Assembly: GCA_036365145.1 (NCBI GenBank)
Contig: JAEOAD010000012.1
Span: 43,430,501-43,494,500, forward strand
DNA from: Orientallactaga sibirica
Lineage: Eukaryota; Chordata; Mammalia; Rodentia; Dipodidae
DNA length: 64,000 nt
Reading direction: 5' to 3'
Position 1 is the first letter of the stretch, and each line of letters starts with the position of its first letter. Shown in pieces: positions 48,034-59,500 of this stretch. A model generated the notes under the pieces. The model searched no databases. It saw only the letters and a program-made list of their open reading frames with translations, and had not been told where the DNA came from. The position numbers and the translations under genes were made by a program.

Positions 48034-48667
48034 AAATGAGTATTCTGTACTTACAAGGCTAAACTCAGTCAAACTTAAATAATGTATTATGTCTGTAGAT
48101 ACACTTAAGTTATTATACCAGCCCCATATTTAACTCATATTAATGTATCAAATATTCTATAATACACACCTATAATACACACAATATTGAGTGTGTCACT
48201 TAATCATGCATTATATGTACAGACACCAATAGCTCTTATACATAGTTCCTGAGGTATTAACCTCTTCCCAAAATAATTTATTTAATAAATGTGAAATAAA
48301 ATGAAAGTAACATGTGAAATATTAGTGAATCACGAAGGTTGAATCAGTATATGTTAAAAGTCTGAGTAACAAAATGAGTTAGATATCCTTGCAGATGATA
48401 CTACTGACATTCTATATAATTAAGAGTGGGTAAATAGGGAAATGGAGGTAGTCACAATTAACCTATTGCACTATAAACATTCAGAAATAGACATTTTGAA
48501 ATTAAGCATTTTTTATCAACTGGTTAAATAATTACAACAATAATTAATATAGTAACATTAATAATAATAAAATGTCTACTTGAAAACATTGTCAGTCTAG
48601 AAAAAAAATTCTCCAATGGACTTGCCAGAATATGGCACACTCACACATACCCACAAACAGAAATACA

Positions 48668-48704
<37 letters not shown>

Positions 48705-48876
48705 CATCATAAAGAAGTGGAGATAATATTGATACAGAGTAAAGGGTTCCTTCCACCAGGAAAAAACAAAAATGGGGAGTAGAGAGAATAGGAGTAAAGT
48801 GATTCTAGAAAAATGGAAAAGATGCAAATCTATTGCAGAGATGATAAGAAGAGCTGAATGATACCTTACACTTGGG
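48034..48876. other. AT-rich sequence with an (AC)n microsatellite
   Basis: (AC)n at 48668-48703, about 18 units. Nothing else recognised. Confidence 0.6.
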
Positions 48877-49073
48877 GGGCTGAAGCGATGGCTTAGCAGT
48901 TAAGGTTCTTGCCTAAGGATCCATGTTTCACCCTCCAGACCTCACATAAGCCAGACATATAAGTTGAGGCAAGTGCAAGATTGCACATATCCACTAGGGT
49001 GTGCAAGTATCTGAAGTTTGATTGCAGTGGCTGAGGCCCTGGTGCACCAATTAATCCTCTCTCTCTCTCATTG
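48877..49073 (+). mobile_element. DIP SINE, long type, diverged
   Basis: Head 'ggctgaagcgatggcttagc', then the long-type middle and a short CT tract. Its CTCF-like site ('tccactagggtgtgc', near 48989) has decayed. Confidence 0.88.
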
Positions 49074-50497
49074 AACTCAAATGAATGTGTACAAAAATGG
49101 AGCTATCCACTGTTACATTGCTCCAATATGTTCTTATGGGTGTGTGGTGGGCAGCTTAGAACGATATACTGAAATTATTTTACTTCTATGCTTAGTCATT
49201 TTTCCAGTTTATCTACACTGTTTTGATTGAATAATATAACATTATATAATACTATGGTTTGAGCAGGAAGATTTATTCAGAGTGCTGTAAACTTGCTTCA
49301 TGTTTCTTCTTAAATAAACATATGCACTTACACATATGTTCTACCCTTAGGTCATAAAAACAAGTATTGTATTTTGACAAGAGCTTATTTATCTCAATCA
49401 TACAATGAGGTACTAGAGATATGGATTAGGAACAAGGTAGCTTTTTCATAGGTAGTAATAGCTAGGGGACTAGCCCACAGATTCATCAATAGCATTCAGC
49501 CTTTCAGAGACTAGAACTCCAGCCTAATTCAATCTCTTCTACAACAGCTGTGAGCAACAATAGCACCTTTTTCTTGGCCTTGCCCTGACAGTGCACCCTG
49601 CCTGAATTAGCATCCATCCTGAGCCTAGAAACCAATCAAGGTTCATCATATACATTTTAACTTTTCAATGAGGTCCATACTAAATAGATGCCTAATTTAT
49701 AAAAAGAACTTGATCCAACCCATCATCTGAAATTTTCCCACTTTCTTTTCACCCTTCTCAGGTAGGCTGGGAAGTGGGGTTTTCTTGGCTTGATAACTTT
49801 CTTGCTTTCTTTCTCCTCTTACCTCATCTATAAATAAATAAATCTCATAACATACCATTGCAATGATAGACATCTTCCAGGACTTTGCCTTCTGGACACT
49901 TAAGTAGGAAGCTTAATCAAGATACCTCAGGCTATGGTGGACATACATTTACACTCAAACTCTACATTTACTCCTCTGAGTCCACAACTGTCATTCCGTT
50001 GATAACTTGTACCAGGACCTGTGGCTCAGAGTTCATGAGATTCTGGTCACTTGCATCTTAATGGCAATCTATTCCCTTCCTTGAGCTCCATTCCATCCTG
50101 CAACACTAGGTAGGCATCAGAAAGACCAAGTATCACATCTTTATCTAGTCTGTCATTTTAACCATCTTTTAGGTATTTTTTGAGGCTTTGTCCATGCTTA
50201 TTGCAAATTTAGGGTACCCCAAAATTTTGTCAAAGTAAATAAGTGAAGTCACTGCAGTTGAGCAGGAAACTGTAAGGTAAATATTAGAAAACTTTCTAAT
50301 AATAGATTATGTAAGTTGCTAGGTTTAAATTAGATCACCTTTAAACTCAAGAACATTTGTTCATTATGATCATAAGTCATTCCTCTTTTATAGCTTGTCT
50401 CTTTTTCCTTAAAAGGTGAAATTGTGAAATGAAAGATTCAAGCAAAGCAATACTAAAGTGTCAAAGAAAAATATTGCTATATTTTAGAAATGAATTT
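49074..50497. other. No feature recognised
   Basis: Slightly GC-richer part at 49440-50130 without recognisable coding frames. Confidence 0.5.
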
Positions 50498-50720
50498 GGG
50501 CTGGAGAGATGGCTTAGCGGTTAAGGCATTTGCCTGTGAACCCTAAGGACCCAGGTTCTATTCCCCAAGAACCCACATAAGCCATATGCACAAGGTGGTG
50601 CATGCATATGGAGTTCATTTGCTGTGGCTGGAAGCCCTGGTATGACCATTCTCCCTTTCTGTCTTTCCACCCTGTCTCTCTAATAAATAAATGAATAAAT
50701 CAAATATATTAAAAAATAAA
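50498..50720 (+). mobile_element. DIP SINE, short type, well preserved
   Basis: Head 'gggctggagagatggcttag', 'gcacaaggtggtgcatgcat' and (AAAT)n-like tail. Good reference copy of the short type. Confidence 0.95.
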
Positions 50721-52169
50721 TTTTATTTCCTGTATCAATAGAATAGTTTAGGAAAGAGTTTATTAGAGTTCTATTTTATTTCTTTTTGTTATTTTGTCGG
50801 GCGGGGGTTGTTTCCTTGGTTATAAAAATCCCTCTTTTTCACCTATGATGAAAATGAAAGTAAAAGTAAGCACCCACAGGGTATTTTTTAGCATTTCTAC
50901 ACTTAATTAAACTGCAGCATGTAAAACTTCTTTATCAATTCCTGATTGAATTGTCCACACTTCCAGACAATTGCCTTTTATCTTTTATATGTAATTTTTG
51001 TGAAATGGCAATTTAATTTAGTATGTGATTTTGAGCGTTACATTAGTAGTTTGGTAAAGAAAGACAAGGTGTGTACATTTTATTAAGATCTCAGTACAGA
51101 GTATAAGCATCATTGGAAAGGAAACATGATTTGATGTTACCAAGGCTACTTGCATGTTTTGAGAAAATATTTATAAGGATACTCTCTTCTTAGGATGTGC
51201 ATTAACATCAAAGACCCCTCACCTACATGAACTTCTGATGACTTAACTCTGACTTATGCAGAATGCCAGTTGGTGAGATGTCTGGAATTCCCTGTCACTC
51301 CCAGTTATGGAAAGTTTATATAAACATCTGTCATATGATTAATTTTTGTCAATATAGGCATTTATTCCATCATTAGTTTAAATAATGCTCTTGAAATTTT
51401 ACTGGCACAGTTCCTTTTTCTGAGCACATGTATTGAAGAATATCTGTGTTTTGTGCATGGTGTATAAGGATGTATGTGGTATGGTTGGTTATGAAGGTGA
51501 AATCGTACATTTATTTACTCAAAATATTAACATATTTCAAGGAAAGGAGAACTTCATTTATCATACAAGCTTCTCAAACTTGGAAATTTCAAGGAAATTT
51601 CATTAGCAAATGAATTACATATTTGCATAGAGACATTTTTAAAATCTATGTAAATGAGCACTTCTATCTACATTGCTGAATTTTGTAAAGTATTATTCTT
51701 TGCTTTTAGCAATTTAAATGTAAATGGGCTTCCTTCAAGTGACTACGATTCCATTAAATTTATTACAGTCAATAATTTAAATTAATTTAATTTTATGTAA
51801 TTTAGTGCTTTGTTTAATAATTTTATAATTAATTTATAATATAATCAGTACATTTATATCTATCAACCATAATTTAAAGAAGCAGCATGTTAACAGTTTC
51901 ATCAGATTTCATTAGCTGAAGTTCACTTCCTTCATATTAATTCACTTATTTGTGATACATAACAGAATGACATAATATGATGAAAAAAGAAAACAATTTA
52001 TGCAAATATAAATGTTATGTTGATGAGCACTTTGAAAAATAACAATGAAAATTATCATGATATTAAAGTCTTCTTAATTCTTTATGAAGTAATATTAATG
52101 GAAAACTTTGTACCATTTGTCACATAGTGATAATAAAACATTCGCTGATGACTTAAAACAAGAGAATCT
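50721..52169. other. AT-rich sequence, nothing recognised
   Basis: No repeat or coding signal. One G-rich patch 'gtcgggcgggggttg' at 50797. Confidence 0.5.
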
Positions 52170-52470
52170 TGAGTCTACAAACAGCATGTGTAAACCTGGA
52201 TGACCTATGCTAAGTGAAATATGCCAAATACAGACAGAAAAATATCATGTGTATGCACTTGTATGTAGACTCTAGAAGAGTCAAACTCATAGTCACAGAG
52301 CATAGCATAGTGTTTATCAGGGGCTTGAGTGTGGGTGAAAAAGCTTATTATATGGGCAAATTATAACAACATTCATCTATAAAATGAGGAAGTTCTGGAG
52401 ATCTATATTATCACATGATGACCAAACCTAATAATGTGTATTTTAATGATTTATCAGATCAAACTGGAAA
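52170..52470 (+). mobile_element. Old L1M-type 3' end
   Basis: 'atgctaagtgaaatatgcca', 'tagaagagtcaaactcatag', 'tgtttatcaggggcttgagt' and 'gaggaagttctggagatcta' follow in order the 3' end of ancient mammalian L1s (L1M group). Confidence 0.88.
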
Positions 52471-52497
52471 ATATGTCATCAAAAAAAATAAATTTAT

Positions 52498-52771
52498 GGG
52501 CTGGAGAAATGGCTTAGCAGTTAAGGCACCTGCCTCCTAAGCCTAAGAACGCTGGTTCCAATCTCCAGGTCCCACATTTAGCCAGATGCAAAGTGACACA
52601 AGGGTGCAATGCCGCACTTGACCACAAGGGGGTGCACACATCTGGATTTCGTTCGCAGCGTTGAAGACTGCTGGCATGTCCATCTCTGTCTTCCTCTCCC
52701 TCTCTCTGTCTCTCTCTCTCTCAAAAAAAATAAATAAATAAAAAAAAAAAAAGAAAGAAAGAAAAAGAAAT
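52498..52771 (+). mobile_element. DIP SINE, long type
   Basis: Head 'gggctggagaaatggcttag', long middle segment, CT tract, long A-rich tail. Carries a CTCF-like site at 52622-52635. Confidence 0.95.
52622..52635 (+). promoter_or_regulatory. CTCF-like motif in a DIP SINE
   Basis: CCACAAGGGGGTGC; two positions are less favourable than the CTCF core. Confidence 0.3.
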
Positions 52772-52849
52772 TTAAAATGATACACCAAAACTAAACAAGA
52801 AGGATAAAACACAAGGACTCAGAAGCATAAATAAAACATTTGTTAGCAT

Positions 52850-53968
52850 TCAAATTAAGACTCTGGAGGTCCCCAAAATAATACAGGCTATTGCCAAAGC
52901 ACTGGGTTACCCACCAGTTCTACATGATAAGTCCCTATTCTATTGCTGAAGACACCACCAGCATTGGGTACAGAACATCAACAGATGATGCTGGAATTTA
53001 AAAGGAAGCCAGTTCCATGCTGGCTAGCACTCTGTGCTAGAAAGTGCTATGTGAACTGCTGGGGTATAAGAGTCACCAACAGTGTAAACAAGCATGGGAT
53101 CCTGCACAGTATAAAATTAATTTGCTGGACAGGATGTACCCAGCTGTGCAATGACAACACACAGCCTGTGTGGTAATCAGTGGCTCTCTGATTGGATATG
53201 AGGCCTGCTCAGTGGTAGAGAACCCATACCTGGTACTGATATCCAATTCAGAATCCTATAGAAATGAAGGTCATGCAATCCAAAAAGAAACTCCCACTGG
53301 TCTTTAGTCAAGAAGAGTAGCTATACCCATAAAAATGCCTTTTAAATAACTATGCTTATCCCTTTTAATCCACCCTCTTCTCACTCTTGGTTGGAGAATC
53401 TGGCTTTCCTTTTTCTTTTGTTTTTGACAAATGACAGTGAAAATGGGTGCATCAAGAGCTATCAATATAACAGGAAAATATAGCTAATAGCCTATCACAA
53501 GATGAGCCACCTCTAGAACATTTTTCAGGGCCCAGGAGATGGTACACAGGAAGTGGTGATTTAAACATGAGTGCTGCTCTTACTGCTAGCCTCACAGTCA
53601 GCTCAAGGAAGATGGAGATATGCACTGAGGATACTCAAAACTCATCAAAGCAGAAATCCAGAGGTTGCAGTGAGTTCTTCCCTAAAGCAGGCTTATAACA
53701 CTCACCAAAGCTCAGGGAGCATTGCAGAAGACGTTCTGAATGATTGTAAAAGCCATAGGGTGGGAAGCAGTACACTGAGGTATTCTTTCACCTCCTACAC
53801 ACAGAAACTGACTCGTATATTCACCATCACATGGTGAATTCCAATAACACCACTGAGGGAGGCTTTCAGTGGAATGGAAGCTGGAGAAGAGGGGATATAA
53901 AAGGATAACCTGAGGGTTATTTGTTCGTACAGTAAAGCTCATAATTAATTTTTAAAAAGTTGAAAATA
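52850..53968 (+). mobile_element. L1 3' UTR fragment (Lx-like), about 1.1 kb
   Basis: Starts in the part matched by L1-B near 18980 ('attgccaaagcactgggtta', 'ctattctattgctgaagaca'), continues through 'gtgctatgtgaactgctggg' and 'caggatgtacccagctgtgc', and ends 'gctcataattaatttttaaa'. No ORF2 part is present, so it is a 5'-truncated insertion. The DIP at 53969 sits at its A-rich end. Confidence 0.8.
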
Positions 53969-54229
53969 GGGCTGGAAAGATGGCTTAGTGGTTAAGGCTC
54001 CTGCCAGCAAAGCCTAAGAATGCCCTTTGAATTCTTCAGGTCCCATGTTTAGCTAGTGGCAAAGTGACTCCAAGGATGCAATGCTGCAATTGCCCTCAAG
54101 GGGGCGCACACATCTGGAGTCAGTTCACAGCATCTGAGAGGCTGCAGGCGAGTCCATTCTGTCTCTCTCACTCTCTTTCTCTGACTCTCTCCAAAAATAA
54201 ATAAAATAAATAAAATAAAATAAAATAAT
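53969..54229 (+). mobile_element. DIP SINE, long type
   Basis: Head 'gggctggaaagatggcttag', long middle, tail of (AAAT/AAAAT) units. It lies directly after the L1 3' end. CTCF-like variant CCTCAAGGGGGCGC at 54094-54107. Confidence 0.93.
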
Positions 54230-55844
54230 TAATGTGTATATAACCAACAAACCAAAACATAAATGTTAATTTTAGACAGATGAAGAGTGAAGTTGCCCTA
54301 CAGTCCTCGTGTATTATTACTTTTTTCTTCCCTACATCTCAGTTTCGGACGTATGTTTTGATTGGTTTTTAAGCTCAAGGATTCTTCTGTCAGCCTCGTC
54401 AGACCCATCAAAAGAACTCTGACTTTCTCTCATACTCTTTGATTACTCATAGTCTCCTCCCTACTTACGATGCCTCAGTTCCCATGTACTATGGGCTTTT
54501 CCATTACAACTATTGACATATTGCCCACAGTTTTTTAATGTTTTATGTCTGCGAACCTCAGCATATTTATCATATCTAACTATGATTCTTGCATTGTCAT
54601 TTTTACAATATACATTTTTGGCTTTTGGAAAAGCATGATTTCTTGGTGGGAGGTCAACTTGCTATTTTGCTAGTAGAAATTAGGGCAATGAAAGGTTTTA
54701 GTGTAAGAATCTGTGCTGATGCAGTCTGGTGCTGGGCTGCAGTTTATAGTTGGGCTGTGGAGTCTTTCCTTTTCTCTACTGACTTTTTTTTTTCCTGTTT
54801 TCCTTCTGACCATAAGAAACAATCCTCCCTAGGAGTATTTGCATTTTACAAGTCTTTCAGTTGAAATCAACTTTTATAGTACTGGAGTCCTGGTGTGATC
54901 GTGTTCTGGGATCTTAAAGTGTAAGCAAAATGAGGGCTTGGAATCTTTCCATAAAATGTCTTTTAGGTGACTGAATCCTGGGACATTTACAGTCACAAGT
55001 TCTTATCCAGCTGAACTTTTCCTTGCGACTTCACACCAACCATTCTCTCTATGCCACCAGTCTTAGATTCTCTTCTTGAAGCTTTGATGAAAAGTGAATA
55101 TGGGTTTGTCCCACTTATCCGAGGTAGAGAGGCTTGAGCTATGGGATGATATTAAAGGACTGTCCTTCGGCTAACTGGGTAATTCTCTTCCAACACTTCC
55201 CCTACCACACGATCCTTTGTCATGGAGAATCCTTGGGTTATTTCACTACAATTAATCTTCCTTCTTCTCAGCCTCCAAAGGGATGATCATTATGAGGACA
55301 GTATGTAATGCTGACTACAGAAGGACTCCCTGGAGTTTATCTCTCAGATAGGCAGGCAATCTCCTTCAGCCTCCCACAATTATTCAGACTGATCATGATG
55401 GTGTCCTTCTCAGTTTATGTTCCAGTGTCTATGGCTGACCTGAGAACGCCTGGCTGTGCCCTTGTAGGTAAACCTGTATTTTTGGAATCACAAGTGGGAA
55501 ATCACCCTGCTCTTCCTTTTTATAAAGACAAAAGTGTGAACCGTACATGCCAGGTATAATATCTGGACTCAAAATTATTTAATTTAAAAATAAAATTAAT
55601 CAATACTTGTTTTATCTTGTTTGTAGTGCTGGCAATAAGAAAGGGCCTTATATATGCTGTGTAAGTGGTTTACCACTGAGTGATACTTCCATTTTTTATT
55701 TTCTTTTTATTAAAATGGTATATGTATGTAGTATCACTGAGTTATATATTTATGTGTGTGTGGTGTATGTACTTATGTGGTACAAATGGTCACACTTATG
55801 CTTATGCACACATATGTGGAGGCCAGAGAGTACCCACCTCTGTT
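54230..55844. other. No feature recognised; GC-richer than its surroundings
   Basis: Contains several frames of 60-90 codons on the plus strand (54589, 55308), none with recognisable domains or codon pattern. It could be an old decayed element or single-copy DNA. Confidence 0.4.
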
Positions 55845-56096
55845 GTTCTTGCATCTTATTTCCTTGAAACAGAATGTCCCTCTTAGTCATCTGTTCATTG
55901 TTTTTCAGTTAAACTCAATACCAGTGAACCCCAGTGATCCACTGTCAATGTCTGCTCTCAGTGATGGGGTTACAAGCATGCAAGACCTTTCATAGATTTT
56001 TATGTGTGTGCTAGAGGTCAAACTAAGAACCTTATACTTACATAGTAAGTATCCTATCACTAAGTATTCTATCACTAAGCCATAAAAGCTGCCCAT
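55845..56096 (-). mobile_element. B4-like SINE, degraded
   Basis: 'cttgaaacagaatgtccctc', 'gtgatggggttacaagcatg', 'tgtgtgctagaggtcaaact' and 'atcactaagccataaaagct' follow a reversed B4. A short part ('ctatcactaagtattctatc') is repeated. Confidence 0.6.
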
Positions 56097-56632
56097 AATT
56101 TTTGATTACAAGAAAATCTCTATTATAATGTTGAGTCAAAAATCAAGATATCATAGCACATGGAAGTGTATAACATATCATTCTATCCAGATAATACCAT
56201 TGCTTTTGCAAGATTTGGAAAGTAATATATGTAGCATTCATTTCAGTTTGGTGATAAAACTGGAAATAATGATCCATTGTTTGCCTTTATTCCATAATAA
56301 GTATATATTATTGCATTATCATACATAAATTATGATGCTTATATATAGTCAGAAATCTTTATAAAGTATTATTATTGGCCTAATGATGAGATATTTTAGC
56401 ATATAAGTTACTTTAAGGTAGTATTTAATTAATTTTTAACAAAACCCTAAAATATGTTGTTATTAACATTTTTTAATTATTACAATTTACCAATTCACTA
56501 ATCAAAAAAGAATTATTTCACTAATGAATTTGGTACTGGAATATTGGAATATCAGTGCTAGAAACAGTATCATCAAATTTGGACTAAAATTGACTAATAA
56601 ACATATGATAATGATACATATATATGAATATG

Positions 56633-56634
<2 letters not shown>
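56097..56634. other. AT-rich sequence, nothing recognised
   Basis: No feature recognised. Confidence 0.55.

Positions 56635-56682
<48 letters not shown>
56635..56682. repeat. (AT)n microsatellite
   Basis: About 24 TA units. Confidence 0.98.
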
Positions 56683-56685
<3 letters not shown>

Positions 56686-56806
56686 TCACATGTTTTATAT
56701 TTATTTAAATAACTATTATTTTAACTAGGATTAAAGAGACTTCATAAACCTGTTTCTGAATGCTTTTTTACATGATTATACAGAGGTCATTTAGAACACA
56801 GTTATT

Positions 56807-57093
56807 GGGCTGGAGAGATGGCTTAGAGGTTAAGGCACCTGCCTGCTAAGCCTAAGAATGCTGGTTCCAATCTCTAGGAGTTCCAATCTCCAGGTACCAC
56901 GTTTAGCCAGGTGCCAAGTGACGCAAGGGTGTAATGCTGCACTTGCCCATAAGGGGGCGCAAGCATCTAGATTTCCTTCACAGCGCTGAGAGACTGCTGG
57001 CGCGCCCATCTCTATCTGTCTCCCTCTCTGTCTGTCTATCTCTCTCTCTCTGTGTCTCTCTCCGAAAATAAATAAAATAATTTTTTTAAAAAA
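56807..57093 (+). mobile_element. DIP SINE, long type, young, with perfect TSD
   Basis: Complete copy with a perfect 14-bp TSD, agaacacagttatt (56793-56806 and 57094-57107). CpGs are largely kept ('gacgcaaggg', 'ggcgcgcc'). It holds a private tandem duplication ('gttccaatctctagga' twice with small changes, 56862-56893). Confidence 0.97.
56947..56960 (+). promoter_or_regulatory. CTCF-like motif in a young DIP SINE
   Basis: CCATAAGGGGGCGC. The right half AGGGGGCGC is ideal; the left half carries T and A in place of C and C/T. Confidence 0.35.
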
Positions 57094-57445
57094 AGAACAC
57101 AGTTATTCCCCCTCCTCAAATGCTTATTAGCGGCTTTCATAACACACCCAACTCTTACAATGCCCCAGAATTTACAGCACTTAACTAGCTGCCATACATA
57201 ATAAGAAGAGATTGTTCAATGTATCTGATAATATTTCAGCAAGTTGTCAAAGTAGATTATCAGCTCCATTAAAATCCAGACACAATAAAGGAGATGCTTG
57301 ATTAATTTCGCCATATGTTGGTTATAGTCTGAATATATATATATATATATAATCTCCAGAAGAGATGCAGACACTACTATGATGTTTTTAAAGGACATCA
57401 TGCACAACAGCCTCTAAGCATGTCAATATCTAACACTTTCAAGAT

Positions 57446-57705
57446 TATTATTTTTTTTTATTTTTGGAGAGAGACACAGAGAGAGACAGGCAGAGAGATA
57501 GGGAGAGGGAGACAGAGAATGGGCGCGCCAGCAGTCTCTCAGCTGCTATGAATGAAATCCAGATGTGTGCACCCCCTTGTGGGCAAGTGCGGCATTGCGC
57601 ACTTGCATCACTTTGCATCTGGCTAAATGTGGGACCTGGAGATTCGAACCGGGTTCTTAGGCTTAGCAGGCAGTCGCCTTAACATCTAAGCCATCTCTCC
57701 AGCCC
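57446..57705 (-). mobile_element. DIP SINE, long type, well preserved
   Basis: Complete minus-strand copy with 'gaatgggcgcgccagcagtc' and head 'ccatctctccagccc'. CpG-rich body suggests a recent insertion, though no convincing TSD was seen. Confidence 0.96.
57569..57582 (-). promoter_or_regulatory. CTCF-like motif in a DIP SINE
   Basis: Minus-strand CCACAAGGGGGTGC. It faces the plus-strand site at 56947 about 0.6 kb away. Confidence 0.35.
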
Positions 57706-58554
57706 TCTACTATGATTTTAATGTGCCTAGAAAAGAGCAAATGAGCATGTATTAGAAATTTAATCCTGAATGATACAGGGCTATGATCTAGGATCTTTGA
57801 AGCATGATTAGGCCAACAGGGTTCTGCGTTGTAAAGGATTTGGTGGCTAAACATTTATCTCTCTCTCTCTCTCTCTCTCTTTCTCTCCATATATATGTTT
57901 CACTTCCCCTCAATCTCTGTCTCATTTTCTTATGCAATGGAATAACACAGTACAAAGTCCCTCATCAAATCATCAAATGAAGGCCCTTTGACATGGAACT
58001 TCAAATGTACAAATAATAAATGTCATTTTTGGGGAAAAAAGACACTACCCAGTCTGTAGTAGTGTGTTATAGGAGCATAAAGTGAACCAACACCACCCAA
58101 ACACACATACCTAGACACAAACACATACTGGGCAACAGTGTCATTCTAAATATAAAACCAGAGGTAGACATGCATAGAAGCTGTGAGTTATTTTAAAAAT
58201 TCTGGAGAGTGAGACCCTACCTTGAAACTCCCTTCCCCCACAAATTCTATACTGCATTACTTGGCAGAGCATGAAACATTCATTGATATTGACATCTCCA
58301 CATCTAAATATTTTCCTTAAAAATGACAGATGAACTTTCTCACTCATGATACTATAAATAAAGCTTGCTTTGTACATTGTTAAAGTAAATGGTTTATATA
58401 AATGTGAGATTTTCTGATATAGCCAACTGGATGACATGGCCTGTGTGTAAATAAAAAGATGCCATAGATAAATTATTTTTTTTTTTGTAAAACATTATAC
58501 TATACCTCTGTGTTAGGAACCTTTGTATTAGGAACAGATATTTTTGGTCTTGTT

Positions 58555-58588
<34 letters not shown>

Positions 58589-58680
58589 GTCTACACAATG
58601 TTGATATCTGAAGACATCTGTTTTGAAACTTACTCTTATCATAAAAACATGAAGTAAATTCTACACTAAATAAATGTTTT
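57706..58680. other. AT-rich sequence; (CT)n and poly-T inside
   Basis: (CT)n at 57858-57880 and 28 T at 58560-58587. Nothing else recognised. Confidence 0.55.
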
Positions 58681-58803
58681 AATCCCAGCATTGAGAGGTA
58701 GAGGTAGAAGGATCACTGTGAGTTCATTGGAGGCCACCCTGAAACAACATAGTGAATTCCAGGTCAGCCTGAGCTAGTGCAAAATGCTACCTTGACAAAA
58801 AAA
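58681..58803 (+). mobile_element. B1 SINE, 5' truncated
   Basis: 'aatcccagcattgagaggta', 'gatcactgtgagttcattgg', 'gaattccaggtcagcctgag' and an A-rich end: the B1 order without its first 25 or so bases. Confidence 0.9.
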
Positions 58804-58811
58804 GGGGGGGT

Positions 58812-58999
58812 GGGCTAGGATATGGCTTAGTGGTTAAAACACTTGCCTGGGAAACTTAAGGCCCCAGTTTGGGTTCCCAGTACCCACATAAGCCAGATCC
58901 AAATGTTAGCACATATGTATGGAGTTTGTTTGCATTGGCTCTAAGCCCTAGCATGCCCATTCTCATTCTCTCTCTCTCTCTCTCTCCCTCTCAAATAAA
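58812..58999 (+). mobile_element. DIP SINE, short type
   Basis: Head 'gggctaggatatggcttagt', body, CT tract and 'caaataaac'. It sits in the A-rich tail of the preceding B1. Confidence 0.9.
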
Positions 59000-59119
59000 C
59001 TCTAGCCTGGGTTGACCTGGAACTTACTCTGTATTTCCACTTTGACCTTAAATTTACAGAAATTCTCCTACCTCAGTCTCCTCAGTGAAGGAATTAAAGT
59101 TGTACAATACTATGCCCAG
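59000..59119 (-). mobile_element. B1 SINE, diverged
   Basis: 'gcctgggttgacctggaact', 'ttctcctacctcagtctcct' and 'aaggaattaaagttgtacaa' follow a reversed B1. Confidence 0.75.
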
Positions 59120-59182
59120 TAAAAATAAGAGTTTAATATATTGAAGTTATTCTCATTATTACTTTTTATCTTTTTTTTTTGG

Positions 59183-59246
59183 ACAGGATCACATACTATA
59201 GTCAAGGCTGATCTTAAACTTGTAATGATTCCCCTCCGTCAGCCTC
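59183..59246 (-). mobile_element. B1-like fragment
   Basis: 'gacaggatcacatactatag', 'ggctgatcttaaacttgtaa' and 'ccgtcagcct' are a short, diverged reversed B1 piece. Confidence 0.5.
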
Positions 59247-59274
59247 TATTCAGACGTGACCTTAAAAAATATAA

Positions 59275-59500
59275 CTAGATTTATTAATTGAATCCTCACA
59301 ATATTGGGAGTATCTGTTATTATCATCCTAATTTTTCTGAAGCAGAAATTGAGGCATGGCCTGGGAAAGAAATGTTTCTTATTCAGTCATATTGTAAGTG
59401 TGAAACTCAGGAAGTGAAGCAAATACCAACTTCCAGATCTATTGTGTAAGTCAACATTCCCTACCAACTTGAACACTTCATTGACTGATGTACCTACACT
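59275..59500 (-). mobile_element. MIR SINE, ancient
   Basis: 'aatcctcacaatattgggag', 'ttattatcatcctaattttt', 'gaagcagaaattgaggcatg' and 'ctcaggaagtgaagcaaata' are the reversed MIR core, in order. Confidence 0.85.

Noticed and set aside
50498..50570. tRNA gene at the DIP SINE heads
   Set aside because: The heads resemble a tRNA with Pol III boxes because the SINE is tRNA-derived; they do not fold as a complete tRNA and recur in all copies.
54589..55559. Several frames of 80-90 codons in a GC-richer stretch, considered as exons of a host gene
   Set aside because: No consistent frame, no convincing splice sites, no recognised protein family.
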